A DNA stretch of 64,000 nucleotides, taken from the NCBI GenBank assembly GCA_019739225.1, contig JAHHDT010000006.1, positions 315,823-379,822 on the forward strand. Reading direction: 5' to 3'. Both the position numbers and the translations under genes were made by a program. This stretch comes from Aquamicrobium sp. Its GTDB lineage: Bacteria > Pseudomonadota > Alphaproteobacteria > Rhizobiales > Rhizobiaceae. A model generated the notes under the pieces. That model was not told the DNA's origin and ran no database searches. It saw only the letters and a program-made list of their open reading frames with translations. This document shows positions 1 to 11,479 of this stretch, piece after piece; positions within the stretch are counted from its first letter, which is position 1; each line of letters opens with the position of its first letter.

Positions 1-585
1 GGTGCCCTGCTGGTTGCAGCCGGCTCTCCCGGCCCTTCGATCGCAGCGCTGGTGGCGCGTGTCATTTCCAAGGGTTTTCGCGATGTCTTCCCGTTTCTGG
101 CGGCGATGTGGATCGGTGAGGCGATCTGGCTGTCGATGGCCGTTTTCGGCCTCGCCTTCGTGGCGCAGTCCTTTCACATGGCCTTTGTCGTGCTGAAATG
201 GGCGGGCGTCGCCTATCTCTGCTGGCTCGCCTGGAAGATGTGGACGGCACCCGTGACGATCCGCGAAGGCGAGATGCCGCGCGCCGAGTCGCCGTGGCGG
301 CTGTTCATGGCCGGGATGGCCGTCACGCTCGGCAATCCCAAGATCATGATGTTCTACATGGCGCTGCTGCCTACCATCATCGACCTCGGCACGGTGAATC
401 TAGTCGGCTGGGCCGAGTTGACGGCGACCATGGCTCTCGTGCTGATCGCCATAGATCTCGTCTGGGTCGCGGCAGCCGTGCAGGCGCGTCGTCTGCTGCG
501 CAGCCCACGCGCCATGCGCGCCGCCAACCGGGTCTCGGCGACAACCATGGCCGGGGCCGCCGCCGCGATCGCCGCGCGGTCGTGA
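1..585 (+). CDS. LysE/RhtB family amino-acid exporter (5' end missing)
   Basis: Inner-membrane exporter of the LysE/RhtB type, which removes amino acids or related small molecules; the substrate cannot be told from sequence. The frame is open from base 1 and 194 residues are visible. They begin with a Gly-Ser-Pro-Gly-Pro segment typical of the N-terminal region of LysE proteins (ASPGPN in many members), so only about 10-15 residues lie outside the window. Hydrophobic stretches alternate through the protein, as expected for about six membrane helices, with the usual GNPK motif near the middle. The GTG at 52 is internal and is not the start. A GC-rich hairpin follows the stop. The family is clear; the substrate is unknown. 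Confidence 0.85.
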   Translation, partial: GALLVAAGSPGPSIAALVARVISKGFRDVFPFLAAMWIGEAIWLSMAVFGLAFVAQSFHMAFVVLKWAGVAYLCWLAWKMWTAPVTIREGEMPRAESPWRLFMAGMAVTLGNPKIMMFYMALLPTIIDLGTVNLVGWAELTATMALVLIAIDLVWVAAAVQARRLLRSPRAMRAANRVSATTMAGAAAAIAARS

Positions 586-594
586 TGTTCTTAT

Positions 595-612
595 TGGCTC
601 CCAATGGAGCCA
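595..612. terminator. hairpin between convergent genes, possible weak terminator
   Basis: A perfect seven-base stem (TGGCTCC / GGAGCCA) with a CAAT loop lies just after the LysE stop codon and just after the restored stop of the broken minus-strand gene. Neither side carries a clear T-tract, so intrinsic termination is only possible. Confidence 0.3.
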
Positions 613-618
613 GAAAGT

Positions 619-1058
619 TCAGACCGACTCCAGGAGATTCATACTGTCTGACGTACCAACTTTCCAACCGGCGAAGCAGCCCAGTACTCCGCACGCGGTG
701 CACCGGGTCCCGACGTAGAGCCAGCGAATGCCGCCCCGGTCGGGATAGATTGAAACCCGACACCCACATTGGTGGACTCCGATCCACATTCAATGCATTT
801 CAGACGCTCCGGCTCGGCGTCGTTCCAGTATTCGCCGCTGTCACATATGAAATGCTCGGATGCACAACTCGTACACGTTCGCCGCGCGACACTCTCATTG
901 TCGTCCGCGTCCAAGAGAAACGCTAACGATCCGCAGTTGCATTGAGCAAACCGGAGTTCGTGAACCTCATACCCTTTGGGGGCATAGGCTACCAGGAAGC
1001 CTGCGATATCGCTCGGCTCGCTGCCAACCCACCAGGTGCCTGACGTATCTATGCTCAT
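619..1058 (-). pseudogene. zinc-ribbon protein of unknown function, broken by a single-base frameshift
   Basis: The uninterrupted frame (639-1058) would give 139 residues. Its first two thirds carry Cys pairs (CNC, CTSC, CIEC) spaced like zinc knuckles in a small acidic protein. After the Val-Gly-Val-Gly-Phe segment the frame turns into low-complexity Gly/Ala/Pro/Ser sequence. Reading one base back near 753-755 restores a coherent tail: an RWLYVG segment, a further Cys pair (CTAC), then GCFAGWKVG, with a TGA at 619-621. Adding one T to the TTT run there gives 146 residues with four Cys pairs. I infer a one-base deletion, either a real pseudogene or a sequencing error. It follows the AhpD-like gene by three bases on the same strand. 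I do not know its function. Confidence 0.65.
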
Positions 1059-1061
1059 CGT

Positions 1062-1628
1062 TTACCGTGCCATGGCGTGGTATTCGGCGTTGGGGCGCAT
1101 GTCGATGGCCGCCGCGACGCGGTTGGACATGTTGAAGAAGGCGGCGGTCGAGGCGATGTCCCAGATGTCGCGCTCGGAAAAGCCGGCATCGCGCAGGCCC
1201 TGCCGGTCGGCCTCCTCGATCGTGTCGGGCCGCTCGGTCAGCTTTACGGCGAAATCGAGCATGGCTTTCTGCTTCGTCGTCAGATCGGCTGCGCGATAGT
1301 TCATCACCATCATCTCGCCGAGCGCAGGGTCGTCGGAGAGCTGGCGCACCGCCGCGCCGTGGGCCGTCAGGCAGTAGTAGCAGTGGTTCACCGAGGAGAC
1401 AGCGACGGCGATCATTTCGCGCTCGAGCTTGGACAGACCCGAATCGCCAAGCATCAGGTCGTTGTACATGTCGGTGAAGGCGCGCAGCTTCTTTTCGTTG
1501 AACGCATAGGCCAGAAGCACGTTGGGCACGAGGCCAAGCTTCTCCTCGCATTTGGCGAAATAGGCCTTCGTTGCATCGGAAAGCTCGCCCTCCTGCGCCA
1601 GATCCAGCGCCGTTACCTTTTCGCCCAT
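1062..1628 (-). CDS. AhpD-like peroxidase-related enzyme (carboxymuconolactone decarboxylase fold)
   Basis: Probable thiol-dependent peroxidase or disulfide reductase of the AhpD/CMD superfamily, 188 residues. The core motif is visible in mid-protein: a Glu followed by VSSVNHCYYCLTAH, which contains the CxxC pair and downstream His of AhpD-type active sites. The surrounding helical sequence and the length fit the 'uncharacterised peroxidase-related enzyme' subfamily. The ATG at 1628 is preceded by GGAG at good spacing. It is divergent from the glutamate dehydrogenase gene and may be cotranscribed with the broken zinc-ribbon gene downstream. Physiological substrate and electron donor are unknown. 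Family assignment is secure; role in oxidative defence is inference. Confidence 0.85.
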   Translation of the reverse strand: MGEKVTALDLAQEGELSDATKAYFAKCEEKLGLVPNVLLAYAFNEKKLRAFTDMYNDLMLGDSGLSKLEREMIAVAVSSVNHCYYCLTAHGAAVRQLSDDPALGEMMVMNYRAADLTTKQKAMLDFAVKLTERPDTIEEADRQGLRDAGFSERDIWDIASTAAFFNMSNRVAAAIDMRPNAEYHAMAR

Positions 1629-1752
1629 CGCTTCATCTCCCTTTCATCGCTTGTCTGCATATTCGCCGCGCGCCGGTGGTCAACCCGGCTCGTCAAACCG
1701 TTTTTGTCTGCTACGATACCGACAAAAGCATTATTTGGGAGAGGGAATCGCC

Positions 1753-4700
1753 ATGGTTGCGGGCACCAGGAAGCCGACCGCCACAAAGTCGAAAACGGCT
1801 GAAGTGGAGAAGCTTGCGGCCTTCCTTAAGGCAAGGGCCCCGGCCGAAGACCTTTCCGATTACGATCCCGGCGTCTTCGAACATGCAGCGGCGCTGGCCC
1901 ACGCAGCCCTGAAGCGGCACAAGCGCGGCGACAGCGTGATTTCCATCGACGAAGATCCGGCGCTCCTGCGGCACGGCCGCCCGGTTTCGGCGATCACCAT
2001 CGTCAACGACAACATGCCGTTCCTGTTCGATTCGATCACCGGCGAGATCGCCGAGAGCGCCGGCGAGGCGTCGCTGGTGCTGCATCCGGTCATTCTGGTC
2101 AAGCACGACAAGAACGGCGTCGCCGATCTGGTCGGCGACGGGTCGGCCGGCAAGTCGGACCCGCAGGCGGACCGTGTCAGTCTCATCCATGTGCATGTCG
2201 CCCGCATGGGCAAGGAAGCGGCGGATGCGCTCAAAGGCCGGCTGGCGCATATCCTCTCGCAGGTGCGGGCCGCCGTCAGCGACTGGAAGCCGATGCTTGC
2301 CCGGCTCGACCAGGCGATCCACGATTTCCGCTACGTGCCGGTGCCGCTCGACAAGGACGAGGTGACCGAGAGCATCGCGTTCCTGGAATGGCTGCGCGAC
2401 GACAATTTCACCTTCCTCGGCATGCGCGAGTTCAAATATGTCGGGGGCGAGAAGAGCGGCTCGCTGGAGCGCACCAAGAAGGTAGGCCTCGGCATTCTTG
2501 CCGACCCCGACGTGCGGGTGCTGCGTCGCGGCGCCGAGCCGGTGACCACCACGCCCGAGATCCGCGCATTCCTGCACGGGCCGGAGCCGCTGCTGGTGAC
2601 CAAGGCGAACGCCAAGTCGGTCGTCCACCGGCGTATCTATCTCGACTATATCGGGGTCAAGACCTTCGACGCGAAGGGCAAGCTGACCGGCGAATTGCGG
2701 ATCGTCGGCCTGTTCACCTCGACGGCCTACACGCGCTCGGTGATGAAGATCCCCTATCTGCGCTCGAAGGCCAACGCCGTCATCGCGCGGTCGGGGTTCG
2801 ATCCGGGCGACCATTCCGGCAAGGCGCTCATCAACGTGCTGGAATCCTATCCGCGCGACGAGCTGTTCCAGATCAGCGTTCCGATCCTGCGCAAGCATGC
2901 CGAGGCGATCCTGGCGCTGGGCGAGCGGCCGCGCGTGCGGGCACTTTTCCGCGTCGACCAGTTTGACCGCTTCGTCTCCGTCATCGTCTTCGTGCCGCGC
3001 GACCGCTACGATTCCAACGTGCGCGAGCGGATCGGCGATTTCCTCAAGACGATCTTCGACGGACGTTTGTCGGCTTATTATCCGGCCTTCCCGGAAGGCA
3101 GCCTCGCCCGCGTCCACTTCATCATCGGCCGCTCGGGCGACAAGACCCCCAAGGTCGAGACCGCTGCGCTCGAGGCGGGCCTGCGCGCCATCGTGCGCAC
3201 CTGGGACGACGCTCTGCGCGAGGCGGCCGCCGATGCCGGTGTGGCGCCCGCGATGGTGGCCATCGCCAACCGCCTGCCGCAGAGCTATCGCAATTCGTTC
3301 CCGGCAGACATTGCGCTGCGCGACGCGGGCCGGATCGCGAATGTAGGCCCTGAGAACCCCATTGCGATCGATTTTTACCGGCTTGGAGACCACACAGCTT
3401 CCGATGCCGGACTGAAAATCTATCATCACGGCATGCCGGTGGCGCTGTCCAAGCGCGTGCCGCTTCTCGAAAACATGGGCTTTCGCGTGATCAGCGAGCG
3501 CACATTCGAGATCGAAGCCGAGGAGGGGGCTGCTCCAACCTTCGTGCACGACATGGAGCTGGTCAACGGTTTCGGCCAGCCGATCGACCTGTCCGACGGC
3601 GGCGCATTGCTGGAAGAAGTGTTCCTTTCCGTCTGGCGCGGGGAAACCGACAACGACGCCTATGCCGCGCTGGTGCAGACGGCGGGCATGGGCGCCCACC
3701 AGATACAGCTCCTGCGCGCCTACGGGCGCTATCTCCAGCAGGCCGGTATTCCCCAGAGCCAGGATTTCATCGCTGCCGTGCTCAACCGATACCCCGACAT
3801 AGCGCGGGCGCTGTTCCAGCTTTTCGAGGCACGGTTCGACCCGGCCATGCAGAAGGAGGGCGAGGTCACCGCCCTTCACATCAAGGCGGCGATCAAGGAC
3901 GCGCTCGACGCGGTCCCGAACCTCGACGACGACACCATCTTGCGCCGCTACCAGAACCTCATCGAATCCTCGTTGCGCACCAACTATTTCCCGGTCGAAT
4001 CCAAGGGGCCGCGCTCGCTGGCGATCAAGCTCGATTCGCGGGCCGTTTCCGGCCTGCCTGAGCCCCGCCCATGGCGCGAGATCTTCGTCTACGGCTCCGA
4101 GGTCGAGGGCGTGCATCTGCGCTTCGGCGCGGTAGCGCGCGGCGGCCTGCGCTGGTCGGACCGGGCGCAGGACTACCGCACCGAGGTGCTGGGCCTCGTC
4201 AAGGCACAGCAGGTCAAGAATGCCGTGATCGTGCCGGTGGGCGCCAAGGGCGGGTTCTATCCGCGCCTGCTTCCGACGGGCGGCAGCAGGGCCGAGATCT
4301 TCGAGGCCGGCAAGAAGGCCTACATCAACTTCATCTCGACGATGCTGTCGATCACCGACAATCTCCACGGCGACAAGGTCGTGCCGCCGAAGGGCGTGAT
4401 CCGTCGTGACGGTGACGACCCCTATTTCGTGGTCGCGGCCGACAAGGGTACGGCGACGTTCTCTGATACCGCAAATGCGATCAGCCAGTCGCATGATTTC
4501 TGGCTGGACGATGCCTTCGCATCGGGCGGGTCGGCCGGCTACGACCACAAGAAGATGGGCATTACCGCGCGCGGTGCGTGGGAGGCGGTGAAGCGGCATT
4601 TCCGCGAGATGAACCGCGACATCCAGACCGAACCCTTCACGGTGGTCGGCGTCGGCGACATGTCGGGCGACGTGTTCGGCAACGGCATGCTGCTGTCGCC

Positions 4701-6519
4701 CTGCATCCGGCTCATCGCCGCGTTCGACCATCGCGACATCTTCATCGACCCCAACCCGGACGAGGCGAAATCCTTCGCCGAGCGCAAGCGGCTGTTCGAG
4801 AACCCGCAGCTCAACTGGCAGGACTACAACCGCGAGGCCATGTCCGAAGGCGGCATGGTGATCCCGCGCTCGGCCAAATCCGTTTCGCTGACCCCGCAGG
4901 CCGTGGAAGTGCTGGGGCTCGAGAAGTCGACGGCCTCGCCGGCCGAGATCATGAACGCCATCCTCAAGGCATCGGTGGACCTGCTCTGGTTCGGCGGCAT
5001 CGGCACCTATGTGCGCGGCGCCGGCGAATCGAACGCCGAAGTGGGCGACCGCGCCAACGATGCGATCCGCATCATGGGTGCCGAGGTGCGGGCCAAGGTG
5101 GTGGGCGAGGGCGCCAATCTCGGCCTGACCCAGCGTGCGCGCATCGAATACGGCCTCAATGGCGGGCGCTGCAATTCCGACGCGATCGACAATTCCGCCG
5201 GCGTGAATTCGTCGGACGTGGAGGTCAACATCAAGATCGCTCTGGCCGCAGCCATGCGCAAGGGCTCGCTCACGCGCCCCGCCCGCGACAAGCTGCTCGC
5301 CGAAATGACCGAGGAGGTCGCCGGCCTCGTGCTCGCCAACAATTACGAGCAGACGCTGTCGATCTCGCTCACCCGCCGGCGCGGGCTGGCCGATCTTGCC
5401 CATCAGGAGCGCTTCATGCAGGCGCTGGAGGGGCGGGGGCAGCTCGATCGGGTGGTCGAAGTGCTGCCGAGCAGCGCTGCGATGGCCGAACGCGAGGCGC
5501 GCGGCGAGCCGCTGACCCGCGGAGAGATCGGCGTCCTGCTCGCCTATGCAAAGATCGTCCTGTTTGACGACATCGTGGCCAGCAAGCTGCCCGACGATCC
5601 GCATTTCCATACCGACCTGATGGGCTATTTCCCGGCCCGCATGGCCAAGAAATATGCGACCGAGATCGAAGGGCACCGGCTGCGTCGCGAAATTGTCGCG
5701 ACGGTGCTTGGCAACGATGTGATCAATCGCGGGGGGCCATCCTTCATAACGCGCATGCAGGATCTGACGGGCTGCGCGGCGGCCGAAGTCGTCGCAGCCT
5801 TCTCGGTGGTGCGGGACGGTTTCGAACTGCCGGCGCTCTACCGCGAGGTCGACGCGCTAGACAACAAGGTGGACGGCAACCTCCAGCTCGAACTCTACCA
5901 GTCGGTCGGGCGGCTGGTGCATTCGGCGACCACGTGGTTCCTCAAGCACGATGACAATGCGGCCCCGCTGGGCGAGCGCATCGCGACGCTGCGGGCCGCG
6001 CGCAAGGCACTCGAGGGCCGCATCGGCGCGATGTTGCCGTCCTTTACCGGAGACCGGCTTGAGGAGCGTACCCACGAGCTGTTCAAGGCGGGCGCGCCGG
6101 AGGCGCTGGCCAAGCGTGTCGCCTTCCTGCCCATCGCCGAGTTGGTGCCAGACATTGCCCGGGTCGCGCGGGATGCAAAGTCCGGCCTGGTCGAGGCGGC
6201 GCAGGCATTCTTCGCCGTCACCGACGCTTTCCGCATAGGCCGCATTTCGGATGCCGCGCGCGCGATCACCCCGTCCGACTATTATGACGGGCTGGCGCTC
6301 TCGCGTGCCACGGAGACGATCAGCACCGCCCGCAACGACATGGCGGCCGCCGCTCTCTCCCGCTTCGGCAAGCAGACCGACCCGGTTGCGACCTGGCTGG
6401 AGGCCGGTGGCGAACGCGTGGCCCGCGTGCGCGACCGGCTGCAGGCCCTGACCGAAGGCGGGGACCTGACGGTCTCGCGCCTCACGGTCGCGTCCGGCCT
6501 GATGTCCGATCTGGGATAA
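1753..6519 (+). CDS. gdhZ: large NAD-specific glutamate dehydrogenase (L_180/GDH-4 class)
   Basis: Cytosolic enzyme converting L-glutamate and NAD+ to 2-oxoglutarate, ammonia and NADH, generally catabolic. I take the ATG at 1753, preceded by GGGAGAGGG, giving 1,588 residues, the usual size of this large class. The frame stays open about 100 bases further upstream, but that stretch does not look coding. The catalytic half is recognisable: GGLRWSDR at about residue 797, PVGAKGGF with the substrate lysine at about 827, VVGVGDMSGDVFGNGM at about 964, and a downstream VVGEGANLG segment. The long N-terminal part has ACT-like regulatory regions in this family, and the C-terminal helical domain is also present. 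It is divergent from the AhpD-like gene. No interruption seen. Function is well supported; allosteric behaviour is not visible. Confidence 0.97.
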   Translation: MVAGTRKPTATKSKTAEVEKLAAFLKARAPAEDLSDYDPGVFEHAAALAHAALKRHKRGDSVISIDEDPALLRHGRPVSAITIVNDNMPFLFDSITGEIAESAGEASLVLHPVILVKHDKNGVADLVGDGSAGKSDPQADRVSLIHVHVARMGKEAADALKGRLAHILSQVRAAVSDWKPMLARLDQAIHDFRYVPVPLDKDEVTESIAFLEWLRDDNFTFLGMREFKYVGGEKSGSLERTKKVGLGILADPDVRVLRRGAEPVTTTPEIRAFLHGPEPLLVTKANAKSVVHRRIYLDYIGVKTFDAKGKLTGELRIVGLFTSTAYTRSVMKIPYLRSKANAVIARSGFDPGDHSGKALINVLESYPRDELFQISVPILRKHAEAILALGERPRVRALFRVDQFDRFVSVIVFVPRDRYDSNVRERIGDFLKTIFDGRLSAYYPAFPEGSLARVHFIIGRSGDKTPKVETAALEAGLRAIVRTWDDALREAAADAGVAPAMVAIANRLPQSYRNSFPADIALRDAGRIANVGPENPIAIDFYRLGDHTASDAGLKIYHHGMPVALSKRVPLLENMGFRVISERTFEIEAEEGAAPTFVHDMELVNGFGQPIDLSDGGALLEEVFLSVWRGETDNDAYAALVQTAGMGAHQIQLLRAYGRYLQQAGIPQSQDFIAAVLNRYPDIARALFQLFEARFDPAMQKEGEVTALHIKAAIKDALDAVPNLDDDTILRRYQNLIESSLRTNYFPVESKGPRSLAIKLDSRAVSGLPEPRPWREIFVYGSEVEGVHLRFGAVARGGLRWSDRAQDYRTEVLGLVKAQQVKNAVIVPVGAKGGFYPRLLPTGGSRAEIFEAGKKAYINFISTMLSITDNLHGDKVVPPKGVIRRDGDDPYFVVAADKGTATFSDTANAISQSHDFWLDDAFASGGSAGYDHKKMGITARGAWEAVKRHFREMNRDIQTEPFTVVGVGDMSGDVFGNGMLLSPCIRLIAAFDHRDIFIDPNPDEAKSFAERKRLFENPQLNWQDYNREAMSEGGMVIPRSAKSVSLTPQAVEVLGLEKSTASPAEIMNAILKASVDLLWFGGIGTYVRGAGESNAEVGDRANDAIRIMGAEVRAKVVGEGANLGLTQRARIEYGLNGGRCNSDAIDNSAGVNSSDVEVNIKIALAAAMRKGSLTRPARDKLLAEMTEEVAGLVLANNYEQTLSISLTRRRGLADLAHQERFMQALEGRGQLDRVVEVLPSSAAMAEREARGEPLTRGEIGVLLAYAKIVLFDDIVASKLPDDPHFHTDLMGYFPARMAKKYATEIEGHRLRREIVATVLGNDVINRGGPSFITRMQDLTGCAAAEVVAAFSVVRDGFELPALYREVDALDNKVDGNLQLELYQSVGRLVHSATTWFLKHDDNAAPLGERIATLRAARKALEGRIGAMLPSFTGDRLEERTHELFKAGAPEALAKRVAFLPIAELVPDIARVARDAKSGLVEAAQAFFAVTDAFRIGRISDAARAITPSDYYDGLALSRATETISTARNDMAAAALSRFGKQTDPVATWLEAGGERVARVRDRLQALTEGGDLTVSRLTVASGLMSDLG

Positions 6520-6562
6520 GAACAACCGGGCGGCGTGTCCCGTCAGGATATCGGGAGGGGTG

Positions 6563-7954
6563 ATGGTCGAGGAAACGCGCGCGCCGAAGCGCGGAATCTG
6601 GGGCTGGATGCTGTTCGACTGGGCGCAGCAACCTTTCCACACGCTCATCATCACCTTCGTCTTCGCCCCTTATTTCGCAGCGGCCGTGGCGCCGGACGCC
6701 GCGCGCGGGCAGGAGCTATGGGGCTATGCTACCGGGATCGGAGGCCTGCTGATCGCGCTGTCGTCGCCGGTGCTCGGTGCGATTGCGGACGCCAGCGGCC
6801 CCCGTAAGCCTTGGATTTTCGCGTTCTCGATTCTCGGTGTGATCGGCTGCTGGGCGCTGTGGTTCGCCGTGCCCGGCATGGAGAACCTGACATTCGTGCT
6901 CCTGGCGATCGCGCTGGCGGTGTTCGGAATGGAGTTCGCAGCCGTCTTCAACAACGCGATGATGCCGACGCTGGTGCCCCGCTCGGAGCTCGGCCGGCTT
7001 TCGGGATCGGCATGGGGGCTCGGCTATCTTGGCGGTCTCATCACGCTCGTCCTCGTGCTCGGCTTCCTCTCCGCATCGCCGGAAACGGGCCGCACGCTGC
7101 TGGGCTTCGAGCCGCTGTTCGGGCTCGACCCGGCCATGCGGGAGGGGGACCGGTCTTCAGGCCCGCTGACGGCGCTATGGTACATGGTGTTCGTGCTGCC
7201 GATGTTCCTGTTCACGCCCGACGTGAAGCGCAAGCCTTCGGTTTCCGGTGCGGTGAAGGAAGGGCTTTCGCAACTCGGCAAGACGCTGCGGCGGCTGCCG
7301 GGCGAGCGCAGCTATTTCAGCTTCCTGATGTCGAGCATGTTCTACCGCGACGCGCTCAACGCGCTTTATGCCTTCGGCGGCATCTATGCGGCGGGCGTGC
7401 TCGGCTGGTCGATCATCCAGATCGGCATCTTCGGCATCCTCGCCAACATTACGGGTGCGGCCGGCGCCTGGCTTGGCGGCCGCGCCGACCAGCGCTACGG
7501 CCCCAAGGTCGTGGTAAGCTGGTCGATCCTAATCCTCACCTTCTGCTGCCTGCTGGTCATCTCGACCACGCAGACGCAGGTGCTCTTCATCACGGTGGCG
7601 GATGCCGCCGGCGGTAGCGGCCTGCCCGACATCACCTTCTATGTCGCGGGGGCGCTGATCGGCGCGGCCGGCGGCGCAATCCAGGCCGCTTCGCGCACGC
7701 TGCTGGTCGACCAGGTGGACCGCGACAAGGTGACGGAGGCGTTCGGCCTCTACGCGCTGTCGGGCAAGGCCACCACCTTCATCGGCCCGCTGGCGATCGC
7801 GTTCGCCACCGCCTTCTTCGCGCAGGAAGCTTTCGGACTATCGACCCAGGAGGCACAGCGACTGGGTGTCACGCCGATCATCGTCCTGTTCATGATCGGG
7901 CTGGTGCTGCTGCCGATGGTAAAAAGCCGGCAATATGAGGCGGCGCGGGCGTGA
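6563..7954 (+). CDS. UMF1-family MFS transporter (Atg22-like)
   Basis: Twelve-helix-type inner-membrane transporter, 463 residues. It starts with the signature of the UMF1/Atg22-like family: W-M-L-F-D-W-A near residue 15, then a PYF motif at the end of the first helix. A GTG three bases upstream overlaps the ribosome-binding site (GGGAGGGG), so the ATG at 6563 is the better start. Hydrophobic segments alternate to the C-terminus, with a charged loop in mid-protein (about residues 215-240) as expected between the two six-helix bundles. It lies 43 bases after the glutamate dehydrogenase, so the two may be cotranscribed; export or import of an amino-acid-related compound is speculation. It is convergent with purH. 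Confidence 0.85.
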   Translation: MVEETRAPKRGIWGWMLFDWAQQPFHTLIITFVFAPYFAAAVAPDAARGQELWGYATGIGGLLIALSSPVLGAIADASGPRKPWIFAFSILGVIGCWALWFAVPGMENLTFVLLAIALAVFGMEFAAVFNNAMMPTLVPRSELGRLSGSAWGLGYLGGLITLVLVLGFLSASPETGRTLLGFEPLFGLDPAMREGDRSSGPLTALWYMVFVLPMFLFTPDVKRKPSVSGAVKEGLSQLGKTLRRLPGERSYFSFLMSSMFYRDALNALYAFGGIYAAGVLGWSIIQIGIFGILANITGAAGAWLGGRADQRYGPKVVVSWSILILTFCCLLVISTTQTQVLFITVADAAGGSGLPDITFYVAGALIGAAGGAIQAASRTLLVDQVDRDKVTEAFGLYALSGKATTFIGPLAIAFATAFFAQEAFGLSTQEAQRLGVTPIIVLFMIGLVLLPMVKSRQYEAARA

Positions 7955-7986
7955 GTTTTCTTCCTTCGGGAGGAACGCAAAAACGC

Positions 7987-9603
<1,617 letters not shown>

Positions 9604-9682
9604 AAGCGGCGGGCTCCATCTTGCGGCTGCGGGGATCGGCCGGGCCGTAGCACAGCGGGGCTGGAATGCAAATGACCGGACG

Positions 9683-11392
9683 TCAGATGCGCAGGAAGCG
9701 CCAGTGGATTTCCGGGTGTTCCGATGCGTTGTAGGCCAGCACGATCTGGCGGCTGCGGCGGGGGCCGCCGAGGCCGGCGAAGAACAGCGATTCCTCCACC
9801 TCCGGCGCAAGTTCCTCGCAGGAGAATTCCCAGCGTTCGTCGTTGCCGGGCGTTGCCAACACCAGTTCGCTGCGCTTGTTCTCGAACAGGGCGACATCGG
9901 GATGGAGGTGAAACCGCACGACCACCCGGTCGCGGCCATCGGCTCTGGCGACCTCGCCGCCCTTGCGGAATATGCGGTCGATACCCTCCAGCACCTCGCC
10001 GCCCGCACCCAGCGCGACCTCGCGCTCGTGATAGAGGCCGAAGCGGGCGACATAGGCGTCGTGGCGCGCCACGAAAGACTGGATGCCCGCCGAATCCATG
10101 CGCTTGCACGGGACAGAGCGTGGGCCGGAAAGCAACGGCGCACCGATGATGCCGACAAAGCCCTGGGTCAGCGCGAAGCGGGCGGAAGACGTATCGTTGA
10201 GCGTCGCGGTGGAGTGGGCGGCGGTGGATCGCGACAGCGGGCGAAAATCGTCGGAGCCGTAGGTGTCGACGCCGCAATTGACGACGAAATGGCTCTTGCC
10301 GGACGACAGCTCGAAGGAGAGGCATCCCGCCTGCGCGGCATGCGACACCTCGGCCGGCGGCGGCATGCCGGTATCTGCGATCACCGTCACCCCACCCATC
10401 GACAGCCGCTCGTAACCCGAATAGGGCGCGTGCAGCAGCGGCGCACCGGCGGTGTCGTCGTGGTGGAGGATCGCCGCGACCCGGTCGTGGCTGGTTGCGC
10501 CCATTCCGTTGAAGCGCGCGAGCGTGCCGTCCTGATGACGATAGAAGCGCAGCGCCGGCAGCATGCGTTCGACCGCGCCGATCAGGGCATCGGGCGGCGC
10601 TTCGGCCTGGTTCGAATAGGTCTGCCGCAGCGGCAGCAGGTCCGCTAGCAATTCGAGGATGGCTTCCGGATTGCGCGACATGTGGCCGCCGTCCGGCAGA
10701 ATCTGCCGCTCCAGTTCGGCCGACAGCAGGCGCGACGCGTTGCGCAGTGCCGAAGGCGGGGCAGGCAGCGACAGGGCTGCGAAGGCAAGCGCGATGCGGG
10801 CACGCAGCTTGTCCTCCCCATCCGGCATTTCCGGAGCGGTTGCGCGCAGGTAGCGGATCTGAACCGCAAGCGACTTGAGGAAGGCGCGGTAGAACGGAAA
10901 CTCCGCGCCCTGCAGCACGACAGCCGAATGCTGCAGCCAGGCAATCACGCGGCGGGCGGTAATGGCGGGGCTCCACGCGACGCCGCCGATCCTGCGACCA
11001 TGCAGGGCTATCCAGTCGCTGACCAGCGCGCGGGCATTGGCGGCCGCAAGCTCCGTTTCGGCGGCGCGCATGTGACGCAGCCAGCGAAAGCCGTGCAGCG
11101 AGGCCAGCCACGCGGCGTTCGGCGTGTCGACGGCGAAGGGCGAGGCCCCGTCCGTCTCGACCATATAGCCCGCGAAGGGGAAGCGCCCGTGATAGATCTC
11201 GTGGGCGATCTGCGGGTCGGCGAGCCGCAGGTCCGGCGGAGCGATCAGCACGCGCTCAGGCGTGCGGCCGGTGAACCGCCATCGGTAAACCGGGCCGACG
11301 CGCAGTCTGCCGCGCAGCCTTCGCCACATCGTCGATGCGACAAGTGCCCATATTTGCGGGGAATTACCCCTCGCAACCGCCAAGTTGCTCAA
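9683..11392 (-). CDS. heparinase II/III-like protein
   Basis: 569-residue protein of the heparinase II/III family, whose characterised members are polysaccharide lyases with an N-terminal alpha/alpha toroid and a C-terminal beta-sandwich. The N-terminal half is helical and Trp/Arg-rich (for example [11 protein letters not shown] near residue 110). The C-terminal half has the lyase-type segments: [17 protein letters not shown], then a conserved S-F-E-L-S segment and an N-C-G motif. No clear signal peptide is visible at the start, so a cytoplasmic or unusual location is possible. Members placed between rsmB and purH are widespread in rhizobia, but their substrate is not established. Family is secure; enzymatic activity is unproven. 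Confidence 0.88.
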   Translation of the reverse strand: MSNLAVARGNSPQIWALVASTMWRRLRGRLRVGPVYRWRFTGRTPERVLIAPPDLRLADPQIAHEIYHGRFPFAGYMVETDGASPFAVDTPNAAWLASLHGFRWLRHMRAAETELAAANARALVSDWIALHGRRIGGVAWSPAITARRVIAWLQHSAVVLQGAEFPFYRAFLKSLAVQIRYLRATAPEMPDGEDKLRARIALAFAALSLPAPPSALRNASRLLSAELERQILPDGGHMSRNPEAILELLADLLPLRQTYSNQAEAPPDALIGAVERMLPALRFYRHQDGTLARFNGMGATSHDRVAAILHHDDTAGAPLLHAPYSGYERLSMGGVTVIADTGMPPPAEVSHAAQAGCLSFELSSGKSHFVVNCGVDTYGSDDFRPLSRSTAAHSTATLNDTSSARFALTQGFVGIIGAPLLSGPRSVPCKRMDSAGIQSFVARHDAYVARFGLYHEREVALGAGGEVLEGIDRIFRKGGEVARADGRDRVVVRFHLHPDVALFENKRSELVLATPGNDERWEFSCEELAPEVEESLFFAGLGGPRRSRQIVLAYNASEHPEIHWRFLRI

Positions 11393-11479
11393 CCTCCGAA
11401 TCGCAGCCCCAGACCGCCGAAGTTGCTAATACACTAGATGATTCAAGAATTTATGCGAAGGCTGAAATTCTCTTGCACA

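Noticed and set aside
1711-5676. Open frame of 1,321 codons on the minus strand.
   Set aside because: Entirely antisense to the glutamate dehydrogenase gene; its product is His/Arg-rich and has no family character. Typical shadow frame in GC-rich DNA.
7955-7986. Small hairpin (TTCCT/AGGAA) between convergent MFS and purH genes as a terminator.
   Set aside because: Five base pairs with no proper T-tract; too weak to list.
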